From assembly GCA_011391085.1 (NCBI GenBank), contig JAABRD010000054.1, positions 1 to 36,203 of the forward strand: a DNA stretch of 36,203 bases. The letters run 5' to 3'. The position numbers were made by a program, and so were the translations under genes. The DNA comes from Thiotrichaceae bacterium. GTDB taxonomy: Bacteria > Pseudomonadota > Gammaproteobacteria > Beggiatoales > Beggiatoaceae. Below, in pieces: positions 15,056 through 24,058 of this stretch. Under the pieces are notes generated by a model. That model was not told the origin of the DNA, ran no database searches, and worked only from the letters and a program-made list of their open reading frames with translations. The stretch's first letter is position 1. The number at the start of each line of letters is the position of its first letter.

Positions 15056-16789
15056 TTAGCCACCCACTCCTTTTCCTAGTAAGTTAGCCCGGGCGGCTGA
15101 CATCACTTCTTCTTTTGTTTGTTGTTCACTGTATTTCTTAATAAGGCGTTCGATAGCCCCCGTAAATTCCTTGTTGATGTCGATGGTAGTATTTGTGAGA
15201 AAAGTATTTTGGCCGGCTAACCAAGACAAAGTTTGTTCATATTCTGTGTTCCTATAATGTTCACAAATGGCGCCTACTGTTAATTTAGGGTTGCTTCTCG
15301 CAAATTCAATCAGTTGGAATAAAAGAGAAATATCTTTTTGTTGGACCGCAGACAATTTTTGAAAGGGGGATTCTATGGATAAAGAGAGAGAAGGTTGGTA
15401 GAGTAAACAGGCAATAGCTTGATATTCCAAGGAAAATTCTCTGAAACTGGAAGGCCGTTGAGTGGATTTCAGGGGGGGGCGTACAGAATGTGTGGAAGAG
15501 GAATGAAGGGGGATAAGTTTATCTAATTTATTGGAATTAACGCCGGTCAATTCTGTTAATTTTCGAAACATGGAATCCCGATAGGGTCCCGTGGGCAATT
15601 GACTTAACAATGGTTTCGCTAATTCGACTAAGCGTGCTTGTCCCTCTAACGTACTTAAATCGACTTGTTGGGTTAAGGTATCAAACAGGAATTTCGACAA
15701 AGGGAGGGCCTGGTCTAAATAGCGATAAAAGGCTTCAGTCCCGGCTTTACGCACGAAAGAGTCAGGGTCTTCACCTTGTGGTAAAAATGCAAAAGTGACT
15801 TGCCGACCTTCTTTGAGAAAGGGCAGGACGTTTTTCAGGGCCCGCCAGGCGGCTTTTCGACCTGCGTCATCGCCATCAAAACAGAAAATCAGGTCGGCTA
15901 CGTCATGAAACAGACGATTTAAGTGGTCATTGGTAGTCGCTGTGCCCAGAGTAGCCACGACATTGCGAATGCCATATTGGGCCAGCATGACGACATCCAT
16001 GTAACCTTCTACAAGAATAAAATTTTTCAGGGGGCGAATTTTTCTGGCAAAATACCAGCTATACAGTTCATTACCTTTTTTGAACAAGGGCGTTTCTGGA
16101 GAGTTCAGATATTTTGGTTCTTTCTCTTTGTCAGTCAAAAGTCGCCCTCCAAACGCAATGACTCGGCCACGGCGGTCATGAATGGGAAACATGATACGGT
16201 CTCGAAAACAGTCATACACGCGACCTTTTTCATTTTTTTTGAGCAGACCAACTTTGAGGAGAGACTCTTGCGTGGCAGTACCAAATGTTTTTAAGAGGTT
16301 ATCCCAGCCCAAAGGGGCGTAACCGATCTGAAATTCTTTGGCAATTTGGCCACTGAGACCACGTTGTTTGAGGTAGTCCTTAGCGGCCTTCGAATGCGGT
16401 GTCTTCCATTGTTGAAAGTAGTAATCAGCCGCTTTGGTCAAGAGGTTGTACAGTTCGTCGGAGACTTTGGGGGAATCGTTAGAAGTGGTCCCTTCTTCAT
16501 AAACAACCTGCATTCCCGTGCGAGAAGCGAGTTCTTCAATGGCTTCAACATAGCTGAGACGGGCAAACTCCATGAGGAAACCAATGGCGTTACCGTGAAC
16601 GCCACAACCGAAGCAGTGATAAAATTGTTTTTCGGAACTGACAGTGAAAGAGGCAGTTTTTTCGTTATGAAAAGGGCAACAGGCCTTATATTCTCGACCT
16701 GCTTTGCGAAGGGTGACATAGCTGTCAATGAGTTCAACAATGTCAGCGCGGATGACTAATTCGTCAATGAAATTGGGGGAGATGCGCAT
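15056..16789 (-). CDS. dnaG: DNA primase DnaG
   Basis: A 577-residue primase (581 in E. coli) that makes RNA primers at the replication fork. The CHC2 zinc-binding domain has ACCPFHNEKTASF with Cys38 and His41 and YHCFGC with Cys59 and Cys62. The catalytic TOPRIM domain has FILVEGYMDVVML and FCFDGDDAGRKAAW. The C-terminal 150 residues are the DnaB helicase-binding part and are less conserved. I start at 16789 (MRISPNFIDELV), because the open frame further upstream runs into a family B repeat. There is no Shine-Dalgarno sequence; CCATTCTCCATTCTCCATT-type heptads precede the start. rpsU, the usual first gene of this operon, is absent. Confidence 0.97.
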   Translation of the reverse strand: MRISPNFIDELVIRADIVELIDSYVTLRKAGREYKACCPFHNEKTASFTVSSEKQFYHCFGCGVHGNAIGFLMEFARLSYVEAIEELASRTGMQVVYEEGTTSNDSPKVSDELYNLLTKAADYYFQQWKTPHSKAAKDYLKQRGLSGQIAKEFQIGYAPLGWDNLLKTFGTATQESLLKVGLLKKNEKGRVYDCFRDRIMFPIHDRRGRVIAFGGRLLTDKEKEPKYLNSPETPLFKKGNELYSWYFARKIRPLKNFILVEGYMDVVMLAQYGIRNVVATLGTATTNDHLNRLFHDVADLIFCFDGDDAGRKAAWRALKNVLPFLKEGRQVTFAFLPQGEDPDSFVRKAGTEAFYRYLDQALPLSKFLFDTLTQQVDLSTLEGQARLVELAKPLLSQLPTGPYRDSMFRKLTELTGVNSNKLDKLIPLHSSSTHSVRPPLKSTQRPSSFREFSLEYQAIACLLYQPSLSLSIESPFQKLSAVQQKDISLLFQLIEFARSNPKLTVGAICEHYRNTEYEQTLSWLAGQNTFLTNTTIDINKEFTGAIERLIKKYSEQQTKEEVMSAARANLLGKGVGG

Positions 16790-16843
16790 GTTTTTATTTA
16801 ATGGAAAATGGAGAATGGAGAATGGCCAGAAACTAAGTTTGTT

Positions 16844-17005
16844 ATAGTAATATTCCTCATCACTTGTACCCCCCCTGCCCCCCTGCACGCGGGGGGGGAG
16901 TCACTCCCCCCGTGTACGGGGGGCGGGGGGGTACAAGTGAGGGGGAGTCACTCCCCCCGTGTACGGGGGGCAGGGGGGGGTACAAGTGAGAAGGAATACT
17001 ACTAT
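16844..17005. repeat. Family B element with C/G-run core
   Basis: Ends ATAGTAATATTCC and GGAATACTACTAT, followed inwards by CACTTGTACCCCCC and GGGGGGTACAAGTGAG. The core alternates CCCCCC and GGGGGG blocks around GCACGC or GTGTAC. A 46-bp segment starting GAGTCACTCCCCCC is duplicated in tandem (about 16899 and 16945). A family A element is inserted exactly at its right tip. Confidence 0.8.
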
Positions 17006-17178
17006 GGTAGTGATGCAATCTGGGCGAAATATCGAAAGGTTTCTCTTCAGTATGGAACTCTGATTGAGATGATTAAATGAGGACTCTGAAAGGTGGCTTG
17101 ACTAATCATAGTCCATCTGAAAATCATTCTAATCATAGTTCAGACAGAGAACCCACATTGCATCACTACCACTACTAT
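16998..17178. mobile_element. Family A element, 165-bp type, 8-bp duplication
   Basis: The element is 17006-17170 with ends GGTAGTGATGCAATCTGGGC and CACATTGCATCACTACC. ACTACTAT flanks it on both sides (16998-17005, 17171-17178) and comes from the end of the family B element. Its interior, in the opposite orientation, matches the copies at 22720 and 31888, including GATTAGAATGATTTTCAGAT. Confidence 0.88.
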
Positions 17179-17202
17179 ATCACTCCATTTTCCATTAATA
17201 AA

Positions 17203-18300
17203 TTAACCCACCGCCCCCGGCAACGTAAAATAAAATACACTCCCTCTGCCTTCCTGACTTTCTACGCCCACTTCACCACCTATCTGATGAATAATGCGTC
17301 GTACCACATACAATCCCAGTCCATGTCCTTCCTCTGAATGTTTGGTCGGCACCCGAGAAAAGGGGGCAAATAACTGGACTTGTGCTTCATGGTTTAAACC
17401 AGGTCCATTATCGCGGATCCAGAAGCGTATTTTGGACTCATAGACCGTTGCCCCCAGTTCTAAGTGCGGTGGTCTGCCACCATATTTCAGGGCATTACTC
17501 AGATAATTTATCCAAACTTCCTCTATCCAGGGCGCGTAACCTTGGGCTAAAGGCCAGATTTTAGGTACGCTAATCTCCCCCTGATATTGTTTAATCATCT
17601 GCGCGAGTCGTTGCTTCACTTGCACGATAATGTAACTCATGTCCACCGAGGTGACAGTCACCGTTTGCGTTGACACCCGGGTTAGCAACAATAACGCATT
17701 AATCAAACTTAGCATATTTTCGCCCGATTTATGAATCAGTTGCAAACTGTGGGCTGCCATCGAATGAAGACCGGCGGATTGTTCTTCTAACAACATCTCT
17801 GATAAACTAATCAAATTCGTGACTGGCGTTTTCAGGTCATGTGCGACCGTCTTCGTGAAGGCATGAAGTTCTTGATTTTTCGCCGCTAATTCGTTATTCT
17901 TGGCTTGCAAGTTTTTTTGTAACTTGCGCAATGTCAAATGCAGATTGACCCGTGCCAACACCTCCTCCTGTTGAAATGGTTTCGTAATATAGTCAACCGC
18001 CCCCAATTCAAAACCTTTAATTTTACTTGCCGTATCTGATAAGGCAGTCATAAAGATGATAGGTATGTCACGAGTTTTGGGATTGGCTTTCAAACGCTGA
18101 CAGGTTTCAAAGCCGTCTATCCCTGGCATCATCACATCCAATAGAACCAAGTCGGGCACTTCATATTCGACCAGTTCCAGGGCCGTTTCGCCATTGCGTG
18201 CCACTAATAATTCAAAATTCTGCGTGTCCAAAAAATGGAACAACGCGCTGACATTTTCGGGAATGTCATCGACAATCAAGATAGTAGAAGAGTTTGACAT
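17203..18300 (-). CDS. REC-HisKA-HATPase hybrid sensor kinase
   Basis: A 365-residue protein with an N-terminal receiver (phospho-acceptor Asp55 in LVLLDVMMPG, Lys in YITKP), a short coiled coil (about 124-150), a HisKA domain with His154 in AHDLKTP, and an ATPase domain with Asn269 in YLSNALKYG, DNGPGL and GHGLGL. It has no transmembrane segment and no sensor domain, so it likely takes its input by phosphorylation of the receiver and passes it on. I start at the ATG at 18300, not the TTG at 18315; no Shine-Dalgarno sequence precedes it, only CCATTTCCC heptad-like repeats. It is the third gene of the cluster, separated from the second by a 36-bp tandem array. Confidence 0.92.
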   Translation of the reverse strand: MSNSSTILIVDDIPENVSALFHFLDTQNFELLVARNGETALELVEYEVPDLVLLDVMMPGIDGFETCQRLKANPKTRDIPIIFMTALSDTASKIKGFELGAVDYITKPFQQEEVLARVNLHLTLRKLQKNLQAKNNELAAKNQELHAFTKTVAHDLKTPVTNLISLSEMLLEEQSAGLHSMAAHSLQLIHKSGENMLSLINALLLLTRVSTQTVTVTSVDMSYIIVQVKQRLAQMIKQYQGEISVPKIWPLAQGYAPWIEEVWINYLSNALKYGGRPPHLELGATVYESKIRFWIRDNGPGLNHEAQVQLFAPFSRVPTKHSEEGHGLGLYVVRRIIHQIGGEVGVESQEGRGSVFYFTLPGAVG

Positions 18301-18374
18301 GTTGAATGGAGTCAATGGAAAATGGGTTTAATGGGAAATGGGAAATGGGAAATGGAAAATTAGGTTACTAATGT

Positions 18375-18588
18375 GCTGAACTAAGGCTTTCAGCCGGTGG
18401 ACTAGAGGCTTTAGCCGGTGGCCACCGGCTAAAGCCTCTAGTCCACCGGGGTCCTACCCACCGGCTAAAGCCTCTAGTCCACCGGGGTCCTACCCACCGG
18501 CTAAAGCCTCTAGTCCACCGGGGTCCTACCCACCGGCTAAAGCCTCTAGTCCACCGGGGTCCTACCCACCGGCTAAAGCCTCTAGTCC
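18375..18588. repeat. Family E palindrome and 36-bp tandem array
   Basis: An inverted copy GGACTAGAGGCTTTAGCCGG (18399-18418) is followed by four full 36-bp units starting at 18423, 18459, 18495 and 18531 and a 22-bp fifth at 18567. The unit starts CACCGGCTAAAGCCTCTAGT and ends GGGGTCCTACC. Units are back to back and identical, so this is not a CRISPR array. It separates two genes of a signalling cluster. Confidence 0.9.
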
Positions 18589-18628
18589 AGCATATTTTTT
18601 CCTCTTCTATTTTCCCTTCTCCTTTTTT

Positions 18629-19267
18629 TTAGCTGTCTCTTCTGGAAAAATTCCCAAAAATCAGCAATTCTTCACTTGCTTTTTGCAGTTCTTTCTCAAC
18701 CCGACGACGTTCTTCAATTTCTTTTTTTAACTGTTCATTCAATTGCAAGGTCAGCTGATATTGGGCTTCCAATTCTTGATTCTTCTGTTGTAATTGAACG
18801 TTCAATTGTAAAGCTAATTTGTGTTGAACTTCCAGTTCTGCATTTTTCTTATGAAGTTGTCGTTGTAACCGACGAATGGTCAAGTGTGTATTGATTCGCG
18901 CCAATACTTCGTCCTGTTGAATTGGCTTAGTAATATAATCCACGGCCCCTAAAGTCAGTCCTCTGACTTTGTCAACGGTGTCACTCAAGGCCGTCATAAA
19001 CACAATAGGAATCGTTTGCGTTTTGACATTGGTCTTGATTTGCACACACGTTTCAAATCCATCCATCCCTGGCATCATGACATCTAACAAAACTAAATCC
19101 GGCAAGGGGTCTGCATACTCAAGCAATTCAATGGCATTTTCACCATCTCTAGCCACTAACACTTCAAAGTTATGTTCACTTAAAAAATCAAATAATACGC
19201 CAATATTCTCCGGCTTATCATCAACGACGAGAATGACGGCGGGTTGTTGTTCTTGTAGAGTTGTCAT
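18629..19267 (-). CDS. Receiver-coiled-coil response regulator
   Basis: A 212-residue protein with one receiver domain (VDDKPEN, Asp62 in LVLLDVMMPGMDG, Lys114 in YITKP) and a long Gln/Glu/Leu-rich coiled coil from about 128 to 200. It ends in LLIFGNFSRRDS with no output domain. Its receiver is very like that of the third gene of the cluster, so both may be paralogues, this one having lost its kinase half or acting as a scaffold. Its start lies five bases after the stop of the large hybrid kinase, so the two are co-transcribed. Confidence 0.88.
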   Translation of the reverse strand: MTTLQEQQPAVILVVDDKPENIGVLFDFLSEHNFEVLVARDGENAIELLEYADPLPDLVLLDVMMPGMDGFETCVQIKTNVKTQTIPIVFMTALSDTVDKVRGLTLGAVDYITKPIQQDEVLARINTHLTIRRLQRQLHKKNAELEVQHKLALQLNVQLQQKNQELEAQYQLTLQLNEQLKKEIEERRRVEKELQKASEELLIFGNFSRRDS

Positions 19268-19272
19268 AGTTG

Positions 19273-22200
19273 TTATAGATACCGTTCTACCAATTCTCTT
19301 AATTTAGACATTTCAAAATTTTTTGCCAAGTCTTTGGTCTCTTTGGCAAACAGAGACAATTTGGCATCTTGGTGTTCCAATTGTGTCACCTTTTCCAAAA
19401 TTCTTTTAACATTTCCTCTCCGGATCAAATCGAGTAACTCTTGTGCTTGTACTGTTGAGGGTCCCACCATTGCTGACGTGCCCATTTCTATTGATACGGC
19501 TGGCTTTTTATACACCCATTCAATTGGCAAATATTTTTGCAAAATCCGTAGCAACTCTTCCATGCGAATGGGTTTAGCCAGAAATTCGTTGCATCCTGCC
19601 TCGATACTTTGGCGTTGATGGTGTTCAAACACACTGGCAGAATTGGCAATAATGACGCTATCCTTTAAGGTGGCGGAGTGCCGAATTTGTCGGGCCAGTT
19701 CAAAACCATCCATGAGGGGCATAAATAAATCGGTCAAAATGACTTCAGGCAAACGTTGTTCGGCCAATGCCAACGCTTCTTGGCCATGGTTAGCCTCTAA
19801 CACGCAAAAGCCTAATTCACTTAGCAAGTTGACCAAAAACGCCCGATTGGGTTTCAGGTCATCTGCCACTAACAGGGTAAAAGTTTTCTTCTCCCCTGTG
19901 GGTTGAAAACCCACTACCATAGGAGATGCAATAGAGGTGCCCCCTTTATAATGTTCGACTTTGGGCAACCGCATTTCAAACCAAAAGAGGCTTCCTTTAC
20001 CGGTCAAACTTTCTACTTGCAGTTGTCCTCCCATCGTTTCCACCAGCCGCTGACTGATGGAGAGTCCTAACCCTGTGCCTTCCAGTTTCTGATGATGACT
20101 GCCAAGTTGTTGAAAGGGAATAAAAATAGATTCCAATTGGTCTGCTGGGATACCCATCCCTGTATCCTGTATTTCAAAGCGGGCCTGGTCATTGGCATAC
20201 ATCACTCGAAAGGTAACTTGTCCTTGTTCTGTAAATTTGATGGCATTGCTAAGAAGATTCAAGAGAATTTGCCGTAATCTTTTTTCATCAGCGCGAACTC
20301 CGGCAGGTAAGGGAGAATAAACCTCTTCATAGTGAAATGCAATACCTTTTTGTACAGCCCGCATTCTCATCAAGAAGACAATATTTTTTAAAAATTCTGG
20401 AAATTGAATTTCACTGGCAACGATTTCTAGTTTGCCCGCTTCAATTTTCGATAAGTCTAAAATATCATTAATCAATGTCAAGAGGTGTTCGCCACTGCGG
20501 TGAATAATTTGGATACCTTGCTGTTGTTTTTCGGTCAAATTCGTGTCCCGGCTAAAAATCTGGGTATAACCTAAGATGCCATTGAGGGGCGTGCGCAACT
20601 CGTGACTCATGTTGGCCAAAAACGTGCTTTTAGCTTGATTGGCAATTTCTGCCGCTTTGCGGGCTTCTTCAGCCGCTTGCATAGCTTGTTGCAATTTCAT
20701 TTCGGCCTGTTTGCGTTCAGTAATGTCGCGCACCAGGGCCACAAAGACACTATTTTGACCGGGCACTTGAATATATTGCAAAAACACTTCCACTTGCACC
20801 AACTGCTGGTCTTTGCGCTGATAAATCGTTTCAAAAATTAACGCAGGTTGCAGGCCATTGAGTAGTGGGGCTAACAATTTCTGGAGTCGTTTCACCGAAA
20901 ATGCGGGAATCACCTCAAATACCGTCATCTGCAATAATTCCTCTTTGGCGTAACCGACTTGATTCATGGCACCTTGGTTGACATATAAGAAACGATAGGT
21001 TTGGGTTTCAAACAAAAAGACGCCATCTAACGTCATATCCAACGTCGTTTTAAATTGGTTCAATTCGGTATTGGCTTGTTGCAACTTCTCCTGAGTGTGC
21101 TTGCGTTCGGTGATGTCGCGGGAGATGGCAACAATTTCTTGAATGTCAGACGTATCGGAGTCGCGCACCATTCGACTGGTCGTTTCAAACCAGATGTATT
21201 TACCATCTTTGCGACGGATTCGATAACTACCCGTATAATTGTTTAACGCACCATGAATAAAATTGGTGTGAAGTTCCTGAATCGACGGCAAATCCTCTGG
21301 ATGAAAAGACTTATAAGGAGAAATACCCAGCAGTTCTTCTGGTTCATAGCCAAGTAAGGTACGACAGGCCGGGGAAATATAGAGATAGGCGCCATTCGGG
21401 TCATGTGTCGAAATCATATCAGTGGCATAGAAAGCCAATAGCCGGTACCGTTCTTCACTGTGGCGCAAGGCTTCTTCGGCTTGTTGACGTTCAGTTATGT
21501 CATGGGCAATCCCTTCTATAGCAACCACGCGATTTTGGGCATCAAAAAGTGGCACTTCGGTGACTTCGAGACGGTGAATATTACCTTTTTTATCAAAAAC
21601 TTCCACTTCATAAGAGGGTTGTTGCAGTCCTTGTACACTCAAATGGGTACGCTGAATGGTCAGCGCATTGAGGGGATTGGGCGTTAACCAATCTACGAAA
21701 TGAGAGAGATTCTCTTGCGGAGAATAGCCCAGGACATGCGTGACCGAGGGACTCAAGTAAGTAAAAATTCCGTCGGGATTGTGAACATACAGAAAACTAT
21801 TTTTGAGATTATCGATTAGACGACGGTATCTCAGTTCCGTTTGCTGACGTTCCGTTTCATCTTGTATCAACGTGACCAGATAGTCGACGGTGTGGCTGGA
21901 AAGGCGCACACAACGTACCGAGAGATTCACATAGATGACCAGTCCATCTTTGCGAATCAAGCGTTTATCTAACGAATATCCTTCGCTGGTGCCTGCCAAG
22001 ACTTGCTTGAACAGTTCGATTTCCTTAATCAAATCTTCTTCATGGGTCATGGTGTCCCAGGTCAACTGAGTTAATTCTTCACGACCGTAGCCTAATATTT
22101 CACATAACTTATCATTCACTTCCAACCATTGTTTAGTAGGCGAAGTCGTAGCCATGCCAATTAGGGGCGATTCAAAGTATCGACGCATTCTTTCTTCCGT

Positions 22201-22416
22201 GTTGCGCAAACGTTCGACAACCTCTTTTTTGGTTAACGTGGCTGACATCCAAAGGACAATGGCGGTGCCCACTCCAATGGCGAAGAGTAATAATATAAAA
22301 AGTAACAACGAGTATTTATACATTCCTTCTGGAAGCGAATCGCTGGTGAACAGCGTCGGATTATTTGATAAGATGTCAGTGTAGGAGGAAAAATTGAAAT
22401 GGTCAAACAATGGCAT
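19273..22416 (-). CDS. Multi-PAS hybrid histidine kinase
   Basis: A 1047-residue membrane sensor. After a short N-terminal part comes one transmembrane helix (about 34-58), then four PAS/PAC units ending in DETERQQ (187), DITERQQ (307), DITERKH (434) and DITERKQ (564), HisKA with His605 in MSHELRTPLNG, an ATPase domain with Asn724 in NLLSNAIKF, DTGMGIP and GTGLGLSI, and a receiver with Asp896 in LTDLFMPLMDG. The last 60 residues (about 988-1047) are helical with no histidine suited to an Hpt domain. PAS ligands are unknown. It is the first gene of the three-gene cluster. No Shine-Dalgarno sequence precedes the ATG. Confidence 0.93.
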   Translation of the reverse strand: MPLFDHFNFSSYTDILSNNPTLFTSDSLPEGMYKYSLLLFILLLFAIGVGTAIVLWMSATLTKKEVVERLRNTEERMRRYFESPLIGMATTSPTKQWLEVNDKLCEILGYGREELTQLTWDTMTHEEDLIKEIELFKQVLAGTSEGYSLDKRLIRKDGLVIYVNLSVRCVRLSSHTVDYLVTLIQDETERQQTELRYRRLIDNLKNSFLYVHNPDGIFTYLSPSVTHVLGYSPQENLSHFVDWLTPNPLNALTIQRTHLSVQGLQQPSYEVEVFDKKGNIHRLEVTEVPLFDAQNRVVAIEGIAHDITERQQAEEALRHSEERYRLLAFYATDMISTHDPNGAYLYISPACRTLLGYEPEELLGISPYKSFHPEDLPSIQELHTNFIHGALNNYTGSYRIRRKDGKYIWFETTSRMVRDSDTSDIQEIVAISRDITERKHTQEKLQQANTELNQFKTTLDMTLDGVFLFETQTYRFLYVNQGAMNQVGYAKEELLQMTVFEVIPAFSVKRLQKLLAPLLNGLQPALIFETIYQRKDQQLVQVEVFLQYIQVPGQNSVFVALVRDITERKQAEMKLQQAMQAAEEARKAAEIANQAKSTFLANMSHELRTPLNGILGYTQIFSRDTNLTEKQQQGIQIIHRSGEHLLTLINDILDLSKIEAGKLEIVASEIQFPEFLKNIVFLMRMRAVQKGIAFHYEEVYSPLPAGVRADEKRLRQILLNLLSNAIKFTEQGQVTFRVMYANDQARFEIQDTGMGIPADQLESIFIPFQQLGSHHQKLEGTGLGLSISQRLVETMGGQLQVESLTGKGSLFWFEMRLPKVEHYKGGTSIASPMVVGFQPTGEKKTFTLLVADDLKPNRAFLVNLLSELGFCVLEANHGQEALALAEQRLPEVILTDLFMPLMDGFELARQIRHSATLKDSVIIANSASVFEHHQRQSIEAGCNEFLAKPIRMEELLRILQKYLPIEWVYKKPAVSIEMGTSAMVGPSTVQAQELLDLIRRGNVKRILEKVTQLEHQDAKLSLFAKETKDLAKNFEMSKLRELVERYL

Positions 22417-22526
22417 AGTGGTTATGAAAAGTGGAGTGAGTAATGAATAATAAATAATGAAGAGTGAATGCTGAACTAGAGGTTTTAGTTGGCTTGTGGT
22501 GGTTACCAGGTGGAGTTATTAGGAAT

Positions 22527-22705
22527 AAATAATGGGTAGTGATGCAATCTGGGTGATATTCATGGAGTTGCCCTCACCCCCGGCCTCTCTCCCAGAGGGA
22601 GAGGGGAGTGTGGCGGAACCAACGGTTTTCACCCCTCTCCCTCTGGGAGAGGGGCCGGGGGAGAGGGTAAACATATCACCCACATTGCATCACTACCAAA
22701 TAATG
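22527..22705. mobile_element. Family A element, 163-bp type, 8-bp duplication
   Basis: The element is 22535-22697, ends GGTAGTGATGCAATCTGGGT and CACATTGCATCACTACC. AAATAATG flanks both sides (22527-22534, 22698-22705). Its interior palindrome CCTCTCCCAGAGGGAGAGG and length match the copy at 12491-12653. Confidence 0.87.
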
Positions 22706-22711
22706 GATAAT

Positions 22712-22892
22712 GAAAAGTGGGTAGTGATGCAATGTGGGTTCTCTGTCTGAACTATGATTAGAATGATTTTCAGATGGACTATGATTCATCAAGCCTCTTT
22801 TCATGGCCATCATTTAATCATATAAATCACAGTTCAAGACCTAAGAGAAACCGCACGATATTTCATCCAGATTGCATCTCTACCGAAAAGTG
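22712..22892. mobile_element. Family A element, 165-bp type, 8-bp duplication
   Basis: The element is 22720-22884 with ends GGTAGTGATGCAATGTGGGT and ATTGCATCTCTACC (one change). GAAAAGTG flanks both sides (22712-22719, 22885-22892). The interior matches the copies at 17006 (reverse) and 31888 (same orientation). It starts only 22 bases after the previous A element, so two insertions occurred side by side. Confidence 0.88.
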
Positions 22893-22898
22893 AATGCC

Positions 22899-22953
22899 GG
22901 ACTAGAATCCTTAGCCGGTGATGTACCCGGGTTCCGGCTGAAGCCTCTAGTCC
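22899..22953. repeat. Family E palindromic element
   Basis: GGACTAGAATCCTTAGCCGG and CCGGCTGAAGCCTCTAGTCC enclose a short loop TGATGTACCCGGGTT. Confidence 0.75.
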
Positions 22954-22968
22954 CGCGTATAATTTCTG

Positions 22969-23037
22969 CCACTATCCACTATCCACTATCCACTATCCAC
23001 TATCCACTAAATCCATTATCCATTATTCATTATCAAT
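22969..23037. repeat. Heptad repeat TATCCAC/TATCCAT before pdxA
   Basis: Five CCACTAT units grade into ATCCATT, ATCCATT and ATTCATT units that run up to the pdxA start codon. No Shine-Dalgarno sequence is present. Confidence 0.88.
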
Positions 23038-24027
23038 ATGTCAACCACACTCCCCCGTATTGCCCTCACTCCCGGTGAACCCGCTGGAGTTGGGCCAGAT
23101 ATTACTTTACAATTGGCCCACCGTCCACTGGCGGCCCAGTTAATCGTGTTTGCTGATCCTGAGTTATTAGCACAACGGGCCGCTTTGTTAGGCATTTCCG
23201 TGTCATTGCACGTTATTTCGTGGCCCCTTGCTAGAAAAGAACTGATACCACATCAAATAGGCTGTTTAAATGTGGTTCCCATTCCCTTGGCGCAACCTGT
23301 CACTTGTGGAAAACTACAGTCTGCCAATGCCGCTTATGTGTTGGAAACTCTTAAACAAGCCTGTCAAGCCTGTTTAGATAAACACACAGATGCCCTCGTC
23401 ACGGCCCCAGTTCATAAAGGGATTATCAATGAAGCAGGGTTTCCCTTCACCGGTCATACTGAATTTCTAGCCCATCAAACGGGGGTCAGTCAAGTGGTGA
23501 TGATGTTAGCGACAGACACTTTGCGGGTAGCTTTAGTGACGACCCATTTGCCTTTGTCGCAAGTCAGTGCAACGATTACTCCCACTCGTTTGGAAACTGT
23601 GATAAGAATTTTACATGCGGATTTACAAAGTCGATTGCATATTCCACATCCCCATATTCTCGTCTGTGGTCTCAATCCACATGCGGGCGAAGGTGGACAT
23701 TTGGGACGTGAAGAACTCTTGACAATCATTCCAGTCCTAGATAAACTGCGTCAAGAGGGAATGCAATTGGTTGGCCCCGTCCCTGCGGATACAGCTTTTA
23801 CCACAAATTCTTTAACAGGCATCGATGTGGTATTGACTATGTACCATGATCAGGGTTTACCGGTTCTTAAACAACAAGGTTTTGGAGAAGCCGTGAATAT
23901 CACTTTAGGATTGCCGATCATACGCACCTCTGTCGATCATGGTACCGCACTGGAATTGGCTGGAACAGGGCGGGCCAAGGGAGGCAGTTTATATAGGGCT
24001 GTACAAATGGCGTTGAAAATGGGGTAG
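23038..24027 (+). CDS. pdxA: 4-hydroxythreonine-4-phosphate dehydrogenase PdxA
   Basis: PdxA oxidises 4-phosphohydroxy-L-threonine with NAD to give, after decarboxylation, 3-amino-2-oxopropyl phosphate, the substrate of PdxJ (gene at 2003). The 329-residue protein has ALTPGEPAGVGPDI at the N-terminus, VTAPVHKG, FTGHTEFLA, a zinc site built on HLPLSQVS, LNPHAGEGGHLGREE and TMYHDQGLPVLK, and IIRTSVDHGTALELAGTG near the end. Length and order fit the family. The ATG at 23038 follows a heptad array directly. In many gammaproteobacteria pdxA lies between surA and rsmA; neither is here. Confidence 0.96.
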   Translation: MSTTLPRIALTPGEPAGVGPDITLQLAHRPLAAQLIVFADPELLAQRAALLGISVSLHVISWPLARKELIPHQIGCLNVVPIPLAQPVTCGKLQSANAAYVLETLKQACQACLDKHTDALVTAPVHKGIINEAGFPFTGHTEFLAHQTGVSQVVMMLATDTLRVALVTTHLPLSQVSATITPTRLETVIRILHADLQSRLHIPHPHILVCGLNPHAGEGGHLGREELLTIIPVLDKLRQEGMQLVGPVPADTAFTTNSLTGIDVVLTMYHDQGLPVLKQQGFGEAVNITLGLPIIRTSVDHGTALELAGTGRAKGGSLYRAVQMALKMG

Positions 24028-24058
24028 TAAGGAATAAATGCCCCCGAAATTAGCCGCC

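Noticed and set aside
18423-18588. CRISPR array
   Set aside because: Units of 36 bp are directly adjacent and identical with no spacers, no cas genes are near, and the unit is part of a dispersed palindromic family.
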